DNA of 7,781 nt, taken from positions 1-7,781 of the forward strand of contig JAJZQK010000130.1 in NCBI GenBank assembly GCA_021847625.1. Direction: 5' to 3'. The notes below the pieces were generated by a model that worked only from the letters and a program-made list of their open reading frames with translations, made no database searches and was not told the DNA's origin. This document shows positions 1-6,117 of this stretch, one piece after another; the stretch's first letter is position 1; the number at the start of each line of letters is the position of its first letter. Both the position numbers and the translations under genes were made by a program. This stretch comes from Chloroflexota bacterium. Its GTDB lineage: Bacteria > Chloroflexota > FW602-bin22 > JAMCYS01.

Positions 1-153
1 GGTGCCTTGGTCGTTCGACCAGATCTCCAGCGTCCCGCCGACGGGCACGGTGCCGATGGCCTTCTTGGCCTCCAGTAGCGGACCAGGGCAGGCGCTGCCC
101 CGCGCATCGACAATCTTCGCGGCCTTAATGCTGGCCAGATCAACCTCTGTCAT
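1..153 (-). CDS. TusA-family sulfur carrier protein, partial (C-terminus beyond window)
   Basis: TusA/SirA-like proteins are small cytoplasmic carriers that hold sulfur as a persulfide on one cysteine and pass it to partner proteins in tRNA thiolation, molybdenum-cofactor or sulfur-oxidation routes. The first 51 residues are present. They include the family signature DARGSACPGPLLEAKKAI, in which Cys22 of the CPGP motif is the expected persulfide site, followed by the usual strand before the window edge cuts the gene. The ATG at 151-153 has a GAGGAG ribosome binding site about 8 nt upstream. The gene lies 52 nt downstream of the dsrE-like gene in the same direction, so the two probably share a transcript. 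DsrE and TusA proteins commonly act together as sulfur relay partners. Which pathway is served cannot be told from this fragment. The family call is firm and the role is inferred. Confidence 0.9.
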   Translation of the reverse strand, partial: MTEVDLASIKAAKIVDARGSACPGPLLEAKKAIGTVPVGGTLEIWSNDQGT

Positions 154-205
154 TCTCTTCTTCTCCTCAAGTGAGTTGTTTAATGAGTTGTTGGAGCGTG
201 CGTGG

Positions 206-580
206 CTAGTAGTTCAGGACAGCCTTGGCCTCAAGGACTTCCTGAACGATGCGGGCACCCTTTGCCAGTTCCGTGCCCTCGACCAACTGGTCGGCGGCGA
301 TGTTGCGTGATTCCAGGCAGGGGATGCAGACGATAATCTTGCCGCCGAACTCGAGGAAACTGCTGACTAGCTTCTTCAGCCGGTCGAAACCGGCGGCAGC
401 GATATCCTCGTAATGGCCCTCTTGCACCGCCGTGACCCCCTCGGCCTGGAGCACCATGGTCACGGCCACATCCATGGCCAGAGCCGCGTTGCCGACGACA
501 AAGGGGAGAGTGGCCTTCTCAGGGTCTTCTCCACCGTGGGTGGCAAAGATGACGATCTTCTCCGGTGCGTTTTCTTCCAT
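206..580 (-). CDS. DsrE/DsrF-like sulfur relay family protein
   Basis: The 124-residue protein has the alternating strand-helix pattern of the DsrE fold: an N-terminal strand KIVIFATHGGEDPEKA, a central helix rich in Ala, Val and Met (about residues 30-45), and a late strand KIIVCIPCLESRNI. Cys85 and Cys88 form a CxxC-type pair at the end of that strand, where DsrE-family proteins carry their sulfur-binding cysteine. Such proteins are cytoplasmic and transfer persulfide sulfur to or from TusA-like carriers. The length matches the family. The start is the ATG at 578-580, preceded by a modest AGGACA-type ribosome binding site. A TusA-like gene follows 52 nt downstream and a PocR-type regulator lies upstream on the other strand. 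Several DsrE subfamilies are still called hypothetical or peroxiredoxin-like, so the exact biochemical role is open. Confidence 0.85.
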   Translation of the reverse strand: MEENAPEKIVIFATHGGEDPEKATLPFVVGNAALAMDVAVTMVLQAEGVTAVQEGHYEDIAAAGFDRLKKLVSSFLEFGGKIIVCIPCLESRNIAADQLVEGTELAKGARIVQEVLEAKAVLNY

Positions 581-778
581 TTCTTGTCCTGCTGCCTTTC
601 CTTCTTCGAACGTTCCCTCGCGAGCGTAACGGCGGGACCGGCCGCGCTCTTCCTAGCGCGAGCGCCGGGACCTTGGCCCAGACCCTCCGGGATTCGACGG
701 GCTCTGCTGGAGGTTGCCCCGTCCCTCCCCAGGGCGCCGGTCCGGCCATTCAGCCGCATGAACGGTTCGATCAACTAA
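581..778 (-). other. Long GC-rich leader of the dsrE-tusA transcript with alternative hairpins
   Basis: If transcription starts at the promoter placed at 779-807, about 190 nt lie before the dsrE start codon. No small protein in this stretch is convincing. In the leftward RNA a 6-bp stem pairs 718-723 with 696-701 (GACGGG/CCCGTC), with a 16-nt loop that contains CCTCC at 709-713. That CCTCC could instead pair with GGAGG at 724-728 or at 684-688, so mutually exclusive structures are possible. A second hairpin is CGCGCT/AGCGCG at 643-648 and 655-660 with a 6-nt loop. None of this matches a riboswitch class that I recognise, and GC-rich DNA gives short stems easily. The element is only a candidate attenuator or regulatory leader. 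Confidence 0.3.
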
Positions 779-807
779 AGAATACCAGACCCGGGGAGGG
801 AATGCAA
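779..807 (-). promoter_or_regulatory. Candidate sigma70-type promoter for dsrE-tusA
   Basis: Read leftward, TTGCAT (802-807) stands 17 nt from TATTCT (779-784). A TG sits one base upstream of the -10 hexamer, giving an extended -10. The -10 matches consensus at 4 of 6 positions and the -35 at 3 of 6. The -35 overlaps the left arm of the inverted repeat 803-813/842-852, so a protein bound there could block RNA polymerase. The call rests on the sequence match and on the position within the divergent intergenic region. Confidence 0.4.
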
Positions 808-852
808 TATCTTTCTATGTCATTCAATAACAACGAATCACAAGATATAGCA
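803..852. promoter_or_regulatory. Inverted repeat between divergent promoters, candidate operator
   Basis: TGCAATATCTT (803-813) and AAGATATAGCA (842-852) are inverted copies matching at 10 of 11 positions, separated by 28 nt of AT-rich DNA in an otherwise GC-rich region. The arm centres are about 39 bp apart, close to four helical turns, which would put both on the same face of the helix. The left arm overlaps the -35 of the leftward promoter and the right arm ends about 7 bp before the -35 of the rightward one. This is the layout expected of an operator for the divergently transcribed PocR-domain regulator. No binding evidence is available. Confidence 0.4.
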
Positions 853-859
853 ATGCGCT

Positions 860-887
860 TCCACAGCAAGGGAGGATAGTATATAAT
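860..887 (+). promoter_or_regulatory. Sigma70-type promoter for the PocR-domain regulator
   Basis: A perfect TATAAT lies at 882-887. TCCACA at 860-865 (4 of 6 matches to TTGACA) is 16 bp upstream. Transcription would start near 894, giving a leader of about 78 nt before the GTG start at 972. This supports starting the regulator at 972 rather than at the in-frame GTG at 912. Confidence 0.5.
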
Positions 888-971
888 CTAGGCATCGGCC
901 CGCGCTCGCCGGTGCCATCAGCAGGATGGGCGCCCGGCTCGCGGCGCCGTCGCCAGCGCAGGGAGGGGATC

Positions 972-1790
972 GTGGAACGACTGCTTACCACCAGGGATCT
1001 GCAAGAGATTCTGCAGGTAGACCGCATCACCGTGTACCGCATGCTCGAAGCAGGGGAGCTGCCGGGGATCAAGGTCGGCGGCCAGTGGCGCTTCCCCGAG
1101 CAAGAGGTCAAGAATTGGCTCGAGCGCATCAAGACCAAGCACAGGGTGGGCGAAGCGGCGCCATACGCGCCGCCTAGTGTGGGGCTAGATATGCCGTCCG
1201 AGGAGGCACTGAACCAGCCGCTCAGGCTAACGGAGCTGGTCAGCAACGCTTGCCTGCAGAGGCTCCAGGACGGCTTCGCCGAGGCGGTCGGGGTCGCCTC
1301 CCTCATCACGGATGGTGAGGGCACGCCCGTCACCTCCCTCTCCAACGCCTGCTCCTTCTGCCGGCTGGGCCGCACCTCCCCGGAGTTCCGCCGCCGCTGC
1401 TCTCAATCGTGGCTTACCTTCGCCCATGTGAAGGAGGAGCAGCCGACAGTGCGGCCGTGCCACGCCGGCATCGGCTACGCCGTCTCGCCGGTGGAGGTCC
1501 ATGGGAAGCCGGTGGGGCTCGTCGTAGGCGGCCAATTCTGGCCGAAGCACCCCGACCAGCAGCAGGCGCGCGAGCGTGCCCTCCGCCTGGCGGCCGAGTG
1601 CAGCCTGCCCGGCCCCGAGCTCGCCCAGGCCCTGGACACCGTGCCCGTCTTCACCCAGGAACGGGCGTTCCTGTTCACCCGCTTGCTGGCCACCATCGCC
1701 AACACCGTCTCGGAGATCGGCTTCCAGGCCTACGCGGTGAACCTCAAGCTCAAACAGATCGCCCAGATCGTCAAGACCCTGGAGCCCTAG
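972..1790 (+). CDS. Helix-turn-helix / PocR sensory domain transcriptional regulator
   Basis: The 272-residue cytoplasmic protein is a one-component regulator. Residues 4-52 form an excisionase/MerR-like winged helix-turn-helix (LLTTRDLQEILQVDRITVYR, then ELPGIKVGGQWRF). Residues about 84-255 match the PocR ligand-binding domain, a PAS-related fold. Its marks are NACSFCRL (Cys127, Cys130), RRRCSQS (Cys143) and RPCHAGIGYAVSPVEVHGKPVG with Cys163, followed by the GGQFW strand. Four cysteines in this arrangement suggest a bound metal or cluster, or a redox/persulfide-sensitive site; that is inference. PocR of the pdu/cob regulon couples this domain to an AraC output, so here the output domain differs. 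The GTG at 972 is chosen because GGAGGGG ends 3 nt before it and the HTH begins at once. It is divergent from dsrE-tusA, its likely target, and convergent with the UPF0158 gene. Confidence 0.88.
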   Translation: MERLLTTRDLQEILQVDRITVYRMLEAGELPGIKVGGQWRFPEQEVKNWLERIKTKHRVGEAAPYAPPSVGLDMPSEEALNQPLRLTELVSNACLQRLQDGFAEAVGVASLITDGEGTPVTSLSNACSFCRLGRTSPEFRRRCSQSWLTFAHVKEEQPTVRPCHAGIGYAVSPVEVHGKPVGLVVGGQFWPKHPDQQQARERALRLAAECSLPGPELAQALDTVPVFTQERAFLFTRLLATIANTVSEIGFQAYAVNLKLKQIAQIVKTLEP

Positions 1791-1801
1791 TCGCGTTGCG
1801 T

Positions 1802-1836
1802 GGGCTCCGGCACGATTGCCGTTTCCTTCGAAGCCC
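1802..1836 (+). terminator. Possible terminator between convergent regulator and UPF0158 genes
   Basis: CGGCA (1808-1812) pairs with TGCCG (1817-1821) around a CGAT loop and is followed by TTTCCTT, a weak T-rich run for rightward transcription. An outer pair, GGGCT (1802-1806) with AGCCC (1832-1836), encloses it. The hairpin starts 11 nt after the regulator stop and 10 nt beyond the UPF0158 stop on the other strand, where a shared terminator would be expected. The stem is short. Confidence 0.35.
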
Positions 1837-1845
1837 GGCTTCCTC

Positions 1846-2408
1846 TCACCCCGTCTTCGGAGGAGGCTCGAGGATGGGCTCAATGCCCTCGTCGTCAAGC
1901 CATTCGAGGATGCGCTCCCGCAGCTGTGCCTCCTTGAAGGCATACCAGCGCTGTTGCTCGGCCGGATAGTCCGCCAGTACGTCGCGGAAGTAGCGGAAGG
2001 CACCCCGGCCGTGGATAGCCCGCTCCAGCTGCCGGCGGAGCAGCTGGTCCGAAACGGTGTCGATGAACGCCTCCCTGTCGGAGTACGCCTCGGAGGTCTC
2101 GTCCCGCGGCACGCGGATATAGCGAGTACCGTAGGCGAGCTCGATGCGATGCGCCTCCAGCAGCATATCCTTCATCCACTCCGGCGCGTCCCCCCGCTCG
2201 ATGGCCTCGGCCACCTCCTCTTCGGGGCCTCCTCACCGTCTTCCAGCTCCTCGTAGACCTTGTCCAGCTCGTCCCTCATCTCTTCCGTCACCATCGGAAC
2301 CTCGCCGGTCTCCAAGTCCAGGTAGAACGTGGGCGCGTCTGGCGAACTATCGAAGGCCTCCTCTAGCTCGCTCATATCTACTTTGACTCGACGTTTGGGC
2401 TCGTCCAT
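1846..2408 (-). pseudogene. UPF0158-family protein gene, frameshifted
   Basis: Two leftward frames together make one UPF0158-like protein of about 187 residues. The first (ATG at 2406-2408, with an AGGAGG 6 nt upstream) gives an N-terminal part with RRVKVDMSELEEAF and FYLDLETGEVPMVTEE. The second, entered near 2214-2230, gives the C-terminal part with RGAFRYFRDVLADYP and LRERILEWLDDEGIEP, which are the family hallmarks. The frames join cleanly if the C run at 2224-2227 (four bases) had five, restoring the acidic linker GEEAPEEEVAEAIERG. The function of UPF0158 is not known; the proteins are small, acidic and presumably cytoplasmic. Both halves remain well conserved in character with no other stops. 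The lesion is therefore recent or a sequencing/assembly error rather than old decay. A programmed frameshift is less likely. Confidence 0.8.
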
Positions 2409-2576
2409 CACAAACCTCCTCTCTCACGTCCGCAACCGACAGACAAACGATGGCCATGCATGTTCACGAGCGGGCCGTTTGACCTAGCGTTCTCCGCGTA
2501 TCCTGACATACGTTGACAAGCGCGGCACTGCGACCGGTTGGTGGACTCGCCTTCCCGACTGCAGCCCGCCGCTCCG

Positions 2577-2912
2577 TCAGGCGCCATGCGAGTGTTGGGG
2601 CGCACCTTGGCTGACGCTCTGCCTTACACCGGAGGTCACGGCCGCCACGGCGGTCGCCACGGCCCCGGCCATGAAAGCGTAGCGCATCCCGGCGAGGAAG
2701 GCGGCGGCGTCTGCCGCGCTGAGGTCGGGCTTGGCGAGCGTACTGGCTGGCACGAAGGCGTAGAGCACGGCGCCCGCCAGGGTAATCCCCAGCACCATCC
2801 CCAGGTTGCGCATCGTCGCCAGGATGCTGGAGGCAACGCCCAGGTGCGGCTTCGGCGCGCTCCCCATCACGGCGCTGTTGTTAGGCGACTGGCAGATGCC
2901 GGCAGCGGCGCC
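2577..2912 (-). pseudogene. C-terminal remnant of a DHA2/EmrB-type MFS drug transporter
   Basis: The frame encodes the end of a 14-helix major facilitator transporter. It starts abruptly in AGICQSPNNSAVMGSAP, a loop conserved in EmrB/QacA-type exporters. It continues with the GVASSILATMRNLGMVLG segment and a hydrophobic helix ending in AGAVLYAFVP. After a polar loop comes a final helix MRYAFMAGAVATAVAAV and a short polar tail. Only the last two helices, roughly 110 of an expected 450-500 residues, are present. Upstream the frame runs at once into a perfect inverted repeat and then into the end of the oxidoreductase gene, so the 5' part has been deleted. There is no suitable start codon or ribosome binding site at the break. 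It is very probably non-functional, and translation by read-through from the upstream operon cannot be excluded. Confidence 0.75.
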
Positions 2913-2922
2913 GGCATCTGCC
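2891..2922. repeat. Perfect 13-bp inverted repeat with 6-nt loop
   Basis: GGCAGATGCCGGC (2891-2903) and GCCGGCATCTGCC (2910-2922) are exact inverse copies around AGCGGC. The hairpin begins 10 nt after the oxidoreductase stop codon in the leftward transcript and would be very stable. It could therefore end or protect that mRNA, although no T-run follows and it is not a standard intrinsic terminator. The 2891-2903 arm also encodes part of the conserved MFS loop (AGIC). The other arm thus looks like an inverted copy made when the transporter gene was cut at this point. Confidence 0.7.
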
Positions 2923-2932
2923 TCTACCCGAC

Positions 2933-4411
2933 CTAAGCTCGCGCCCGAGGGCACGGTTCTGCTGTCGCCGGGTCATCGGCTATCTTACCATGATCATGCT
3001 TGGGCCCGAGGTCAGCCCCCTGCCGCTGCAGCTCACCCCGCACATCCTCTGCCGGCACCTTTCGGGGAACGCTCGTGGTCCGTGCCGCCAAGGCGGCGCA
3101 GACTCCGGCGGCCTGACCCGTTGCGACAGAGACGGGCATCACCCGGTAGGAGGAGTGCGCCTCGTGGGTGCCGGAGATGCAACGACCGGCGACCACGAGC
3201 CCATCCACCCGTCGCGGCAAGAGGCAGCGCAGGGGGATGTCGTAGGCCTCTCCCGGCGGTAATCGCTTGAGCATCGCCCCTGCTCCGGCCGGATTGTGGA
3301 TGTCGACCGGGTACGAGCCTCGGGCAATAGCATCGGAAAACTTGCGGGCCGACAGGACGTCTTGAGCGGTTAGCTGGTACTCCCCAAGTATACGCCTCGT
3401 CTCCCTCACGCCCACGTGGGCCCCGCTTTGCAGCGCGTAGGCATCGGCAAACCCGGGCACGTACCGGCGAAGAAAAGTGACGATTTCCCGCATCTGCCGG
3501 CGACTTTGCCACTCCGCGTAGGTAAGATCCCAAACGTCGGTCCCCAGCACCCGGCTGACGCGGGTGCTGTTGACGCTGACCGTGCCCCCGTGAGGCGTGC
3601 CGAAGAGAAGGATATCCTCACGCGGCAGGTCGAGTTCTCCGCTGGCCCTTGCCTTATCCACCAGCTCCCATAGGCCATTGACCCCGTGCCATTGGTCAGG
3701 ATGATCCTTCACAAATCCCTCGAACGCTCTCTGTTCGAACTGAGACAGGAGGAACATCAGCGTCATCGGCTGCACCAGGCTGTCCTCGTCCCTACCAACC
3801 TCAAACGGAGCCCCGGCAAACGCCGCGACATCGCCGTCTCCCGTGCAATCAACCACGGCCTTCGCCCTCACGACGACGGGCCCGGACTTGGTTTCGAAGA
3901 CCACCCCCTCGACCCGCCCGTCCCCGACCACACTGCTGGCAAAAGCATGCAGCAGGAACTTCACACCCGCCTCGTCGAGCAAGTCGAGGGCAACCTGTTT
4001 GAGTACTTCTGCATCGAACGGCACGACGTAGCCTGTGCTAGGAGAGGGTGGTATTGCGCCGTCGGCCAACGCCAGTCGCTCCACCAGCCTCTTCAGTACA
4101 CCGGCGATCACGGGTTCACCCGGGCCATGGTCTTGCGGCATGAGGTTACGCGCCACTCCAGCTACCGGCGCTGATTGAGAGGTATGATAAGACATGAACG
4201 GCATCACAAGGGCCGCCGTGGCGTTGCCGCCGAGGTAGCCGTAGCGCTCGGCCAGAACGACATCGGCCCCCGCGGCGGCCGCTCCCAAGGCAGCGCCGAG
4301 GCCAGCCGGGCCCCCGCCGACGATCAGGACGTCGACATCGGCGGCCAGCTTAGCCTCGCGGGGAGGAAGCGTCAAGAGGTCGTGATCACGCGGACGAGTC
4401 AGAGGCGGCAT
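2933..4411 (-). CDS. FAD-dependent oxidoreductase (FAD_oxidored / PF12831-like)
   Basis: The 492-residue flavoprotein has an N-terminal Rossmann dinucleotide fold: VDVLIVGGGPAGLGAAL at about 27-42 with the GxGxxG turn, and the FAD-ribose acid Glu55 in VVLAERYGYLGGNAT. The middle carries VDCTGDGDVAAFAGAPFEVG, the second FAD-contact segment, and HVGVRETRRILGEY. The C-terminal part holds VDGLVVAGRCISGTHEA and MPVSVATGQAAG, which close the FAD site. No signal peptide or membrane segment is present, so it should be cytoplasmic. The substrate is unknown; this family is broad and mostly uncharacterised. It starts 25 nt after the pyruvyl transferase gene and is almost certainly co-transcribed with it. 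The last 24 or so residues after RQGADL look unrelated to the family and may be a tail acquired when the downstream DNA was rearranged. Confidence 0.88.
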   Translation of the reverse strand: MPPLTRPRDHDLLTLPPREAKLAADVDVLIVGGGPAGLGAALGAAAAGADVVLAERYGYLGGNATAALVMPFMSYHTSQSAPVAGVARNLMPQDHGPGEPVIAGVLKRLVERLALADGAIPPSPSTGYVVPFDAEVLKQVALDLLDEAGVKFLLHAFASSVVGDGRVEGVVFETKSGPVVVRAKAVVDCTGDGDVAAFAGAPFEVGRDEDSLVQPMTLMFLLSQFEQRAFEGFVKDHPDQWHGVNGLWELVDKARASGELDLPREDILLFGTPHGGTVSVNSTRVSRVLGTDVWDLTYAEWQSRRQMREIVTFLRRYVPGFADAYALQSGAHVGVRETRRILGEYQLTAQDVLSARKFSDAIARGSYPVDIHNPAGAGAMLKRLPPGEAYDIPLRCLLPRRVDGLVVAGRCISGTHEAHSSYRVMPVSVATGQAAGVCAALAARTTSVPRKVPAEDVRGELQRQGADLGPKHDHGKIADDPATAEPCPRARA

Positions 4412-4436
4412 AGTGCAGTATCCCTTTCGCTTTCCG

Positions 4437-5579
4437 TCAGGCTTCCCTTACAGCGGCACCACCGCCCTCCAGCAGCCGAACCGCAATGCGATGTGTCTCC
4501 CTGGCATGCTCCTGAAGTTGGGGGAGGATTGCGTCGATGTGAGCCCAGGTTTCGCGCCGTAGGTCCCAGGACCGGTCGATGTGAGCGAGGAGCTGGCCGG
4601 CATGCACTCTCTGCACAGGCAATGCATCCAGATCCAGTGCCTCAAGGAAGCCGGTGACCTTGCTAGCATAGGGCAATGCGACGAACGGCACCCGCTGGAG
4701 TGCCGCGAAGATAAGGAAGTGCAAGCGCATACCGACGGCGAACGCGAAGTTCTCCATTAGGGTCAGAATCTGACCGGAGGTATATTCACCCTTGAGCACC
4801 GTGGCGCGCCGGGGATAGGCCATCCGCGCAATCACGGCGTGCGAATGCTGGGTGTCCAGAACGTGCGGCTCCATTGGCACGAATACCAAATCCGCGTCCA
4901 AACGGTCGACCATATAGTCAGCCGCGTTGGCCAGAAGCTGATGATACTCTTCCTGCTTGATGTCGGGCGCCGCTGCCCCAGGCTCTCTTACCGATATTCC
5001 CACCAGCCGGCGTGACCCATCCATACCCTCGCGACGGAGCGCATCCTCTGGAAGAGGTTGTGGCTCCAGCAGGAGCGCTGGATCGGCCGTGACAATTATG
5101 TCGTCCTGCAGACCCGCCTCCTCCAACACCTGGCGTGCCCTCCGCTCCCGCACGGTAACCACGGCCGCCCGCCCCAGACAATCTCGAACCATCCGCTGGG
5201 CAGCCGGGCTGCGCAACGGCCCCGCGCCAATCGCGTATACCATCACGGGCACTCCAAGCTCGTGGGCAAGCATGGCCTCCCGCAGATAGATACCCGCCTC
5301 CGAGTCAAACAGTATGCCGCCACCCCCCAGGATCAGGAGGTCCAACCGTGCTACTTCGGGCCGCACCTCCTGGCGCGAGAGCTGGCGCACCGGCAGAGCT
5401 CGGTCGACATCGTGGCGTGCCAGGGTGTCCGCTGGGTTGCGCGAGAAAACCGTGATCTCCACGGGGACTGAGCGGCGCAACTCGGTCACGATCACCCTGA
5501 GTATGGCCTCGTCTCCCAGGTTCAGACCCCCGTACGAGCCCGAGATCCCGACCCGATAGACACGACGTAATCCGCCCAT
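4437..5579 (-). CDS. Polysaccharide pyruvyl transferase family protein (CsaB-like)
   Basis: The 380-residue protein matches the polysaccharide pyruvyl transferase family, which adds pyruvate ketals from phosphoenolpyruvate to sugars of cell-wall polymers or exopolysaccharides. The N-terminal half shows RVGISGSYGGLNLGDEAIL (with the GDEA motif) and LDLLILGGGGILFD. The C-terminal half shows the GT-B-like elements GMRLHFLIFAALQRVPFVAL and PYASKVTGFLEALDL. In CsaB proteins the pyruvylated cell-wall sugar anchors S-layer proteins, and an S-layer role is possible here but not shown. The ATG at 5577-5579 is preferred because the conserved core begins a few codons later and AGGAGG lies upstream. However, an in-frame ATG at 5616-5618 would add 13 residues, and the predicted transcript start permits either. 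The FAD oxidoreductase gene follows 25 nt downstream. Confidence 0.87.
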   Translation of the reverse strand: MGGLRRVYRVGISGSYGGLNLGDEAILRVIVTELRRSVPVEITVFSRNPADTLARHDVDRALPVRQLSRQEVRPEVARLDLLILGGGGILFDSEAGIYLREAMLAHELGVPVMVYAIGAGPLRSPAAQRMVRDCLGRAAVVTVRERRARQVLEEAGLQDDIIVTADPALLLEPQPLPEDALRREGMDGSRRLVGISVREPGAAAPDIKQEEYHQLLANAADYMVDRLDADLVFVPMEPHVLDTQHSHAVIARMAYPRRATVLKGEYTSGQILTLMENFAFAVGMRLHFLIFAALQRVPFVALPYASKVTGFLEALDLDALPVQRVHAGQLLAHIDRSWDLRRETWAHIDAILPQLQEHARETHRIAVRLLEGGGAAVREA

Positions 5580-5648
5580 CCCTTTCCCGCCCCGCCTCCT
5601 TATCTCACTCCAGGCCATCCCTCATTAGCTTGAAGGCGGCCGTTGACA

Positions 5649-5677
5649 ATTGTAATACATCGACGGCACACTGACAA
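5649..5677 (-). promoter_or_regulatory. Strong sigma70-type promoter for the pyruvyl transferase operon
   Basis: Read leftward, TTGTCA (5672-5677, 5 of 6 matches) is followed after exactly 17 nt by TACAAT (5649-5654, 5 of 6 matches). Transcription would begin near 5642. It faces the pyruvyl transferase gene with no other gene between. Confidence 0.65.
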
Positions 5678-5708
5678 AGGTGCCCGACCCGGCTCAAGCC
5701 GGACGGCA

Positions 5709-5722
5709 ACCTCACGTGAGGT
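5709..5722. promoter_or_regulatory. 14-bp perfect palindrome upstream of the pyruvyl transferase promoter
   Basis: ACCTCACGTGAGGT is a perfect palindrome centred about 74 bp upstream of the predicted start of transcription, a common position for an activator site. A small hairpin, CCGGC-TCAA-GCCGG (5689-5702), lies between it and the -35. No local regulator gene is an obvious partner. Confidence 0.35.
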
Positions 5723-6117
5723 CCTCGCCGCCCGGGGCCGACTATTCCCCATTGGTACCCTGGATCGCTCTAAGCCAGATCCGCCAGGGCAGAACTGGCA
5801 GCGCATGCCGATTCTCGCTGTCTGGCAGTATGCTAGGTCCCGCTCAGTGTCCCTCACTGGCGGTTGCAGGTTGCGGACCAACCAGCGGCCAGGCCCGGCG
5901 AGGTTTGGTGATGGCATTCGAAGCTTGCACCGGCCAGATACAATGCCAGTGAGAACGAGGTATGCTAATGTAAGCTTGTCATGACAGGAATCGCATGTCA
6001 TCCCAAGCGAGCTGGTTCGCCGGCAACCCGAGTCGACGGGCTTTGCCGTGCACGGATTCTACTTATTAGCCTCTCGGGTACGAGGTGACGACCGGTCACT
6101 GCGAGAAGGAAGGGAAT
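5723..6117. other. About 400 bases without a convincing gene
   Basis: The frames open here on either strand give proteins of mixed, low-complexity composition with no recognisable domain, so I call no gene. Visible elements are a TACAAT at 5939-5944, facing the phosphatase with only a poor -35 partner, and a perfect palindrome TGTCATGACA at 5977-5986. The half-site TGTCAT recurs at 5996-6001. These may form the promoter/operator region of the phosphatase gene, whose own promoter I cannot place firmly. Confidence 0.4.

Noticed and set aside
912..971. Earlier in-frame GTG start for the PocR-domain regulator
   Set aside because: It would add 20 Arg-rich residues without family character and lies only about 18 nt from the predicted start of transcription. 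GGAGGGG just before the GTG at 972 fits better.
1227..2003. Long leftward frame antisense to the regulator (258 aa)
   Set aside because: It is an Arg/Gly/Ala-rich shadow of a GC-rich gene and overlaps two well-supported genes.
2412..2576. Promoter for the UPF0158 gene
   Set aside because: TTGTCA occurs on the minus strand near 2515, but no -10 hexamer stands at a workable distance, so no promoter is called.
4175..4657. Rightward frame of 160 aa across the pyruvyl transferase-oxidoreductase junction
   Set aside because: It is antisense to two firm genes, has no recognisable domain, and its composition is that of a shadow frame.
5643..5648. Consensus TTGACA on the plus strand
   Set aside because: No -10 hexamer lies at 16-18 nt, and the site overlaps the better-supported leftward promoter.
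5643..5984. Rightward frame of 113 aa and overlapping leftward frames in the gap before the phosphatase
   Set aside because: They have no domain, no good ribosome binding site and a low-complexity Arg/Pro/Ser make-up; several frames are open at once, as expected by chance in GC-rich DNA.
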